Position numbers and translations under genes: made by a program. Positions 63,665 through 64,000 of a stretch of 64,000 bases of DNA are shown in pieces. The notes under the pieces are model-generated. The model did not search any database, had not been told where the DNA came from, and was given only the letters and a program-made list of their open reading frames with translations. The number at the start of each line of letters is the position of its first letter. Position 1 is the first letter of the stretch. Source of the stretch: Streptococcus caballi DSM 19004 (GTDB lineage Bacteria > Bacillota > Bacilli > Lactobacillales > Streptococcaceae); the NCBI RefSeq assembly GCF_000379985.1, contig NZ_KB904062.1, positions 102,829 to 166,828 on the forward strand, read 5' to 3'.

Positions 63665-64000
63665 CTACTCCTTTTTTTCTAAATTTTTCGAAATGCGGGC
63701 AAAGACACGAAACGAAGCTTCTAGATCCTCACGGTTAACACCAGCTAAGATTTGCTTATGCATTTCATCATGAAAATCTTGAATATTTTGAGTTTTTGTT
63801 TTACCAAGTTCAGTCAAAACGACTTGCTTATAACGCTTATCTTCTTTTGACGGAACAACTTGAATAAAACCATTTTTCTCCATCCGCTTAATCAAATTAC
63901 TAGCAACTGACTTTGAAATTTTTAGTCTCTTCTCAATGTCCTTGATATAAATTTCTTTATCAGAATTATCACGAAGATACATTACCACACGCCCTTGTGG
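63665..64000 (-). CDS. MarR-family regulator (partial, runs off the window)
   Basis: C-terminal 107 or more residues of a winged-helix regulator: DIEKRLKISKSVASNLIKRM (recognition helix) and VVPSKEDKRYKQVVLTELG (wing). The frame stays open through PQGRVV to the right edge, so the true start lies beyond 64000. It heads the second MarR-ABC-ABC cassette. Confidence 0.88.
   Translation of the reverse strand, partial: PQGRVVMYLRDNSDKEIYIKDIEKRLKISKSVASNLIKRMEKNGFIQVVPSKEDKRYKQVVLTELGKTKTQNIQDFHDEMHKQILAGVNREDLEASFRVFARISKNLEKKE

Overview
The window is from a low-GC Gram-positive coccus, almost certainly a Streptococcus. The pointers are an S. pyogenes-like type II-A CRISPR-Cas locus, the cdaA-cdaR-glmM cluster, murT-gatD, a relPRS stringent-response cluster, RNase J2 next to a tributyrin esterase, and streptococcal-style MarR-ABC-ABC cassettes. 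The gene complement would fit the S. bovis/S. equinus group, but I cannot fix the species. No rRNA or tRNA gene was seen. Most genes lie on the minus strand; murT-gatD, a LysR regulator with an aldo/keto reductase, and the tracrRNA are on plus.

Layout. 1-7775: CRISPR array edge, leader, hicB with a wrecked hicA, then csn2, cas2, cas1 and cas9 (all minus), and a divergent tracrRNA. The long tracrRNA form begins with a 12-nt guide-like sequence that matches, next to an AGG PAM, a site just downstream of the predicted cas9 promoter. This is the signature of Cas9 self-repression by a natural single-guide RNA. 7829-11935: membrane metalloprotease pair, esterase, RNase J2. 11952-15025: tryptophan-type ABC importer (trpXYZ) preceded by a 15-residue leader peptide with two Trp codons and an attenuator. 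15214-18022: ferredoxin-NADP reductase, GrpB-like protein, trmD and rimM. 18515-23960: glmM, cdaR, cdaA and divergent murT-gatD. 24010-29331: EcsC-like protein, lipoate ligase, a CAP-domain surface protein and a decayed surface-protein gene. 29491-34771: pyruvate/acetoin dehydrogenase complex genes. 35338-39626: MarR-controlled heterodimeric ABC exporter.

39814-48709 holds a tight nine-gene operon with a divergent LysR regulator. It encodes a polar amino-acid-type ABC importer, an M20 amidohydrolase, a GNAT acetyltransferase, a MmgE/PrpD protein, a fumarase-superfamily lyase, a PLP aminotransferase and a GldA-like dehydrogenase. The set resembles the Bacillus subtilis yxe operon for S-(2-succino)cysteine breakdown, but a C-S/C-N lyase stands in for the YxeK monooxygenase and two extra enzymes are present. 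This is the best candidate for an undescribed system.

48946-64000: LysR and aldo/keto reductase, amino-acid permease, relP-relR-relS, a quinone-oxidoreductase-marR-osmoprotectant ABC operon with a clear MarR-type operator, and a second MarR-ABC-ABC cassette that runs off the right edge. Many intrinsic terminators and several palindromic operator candidates are visible.
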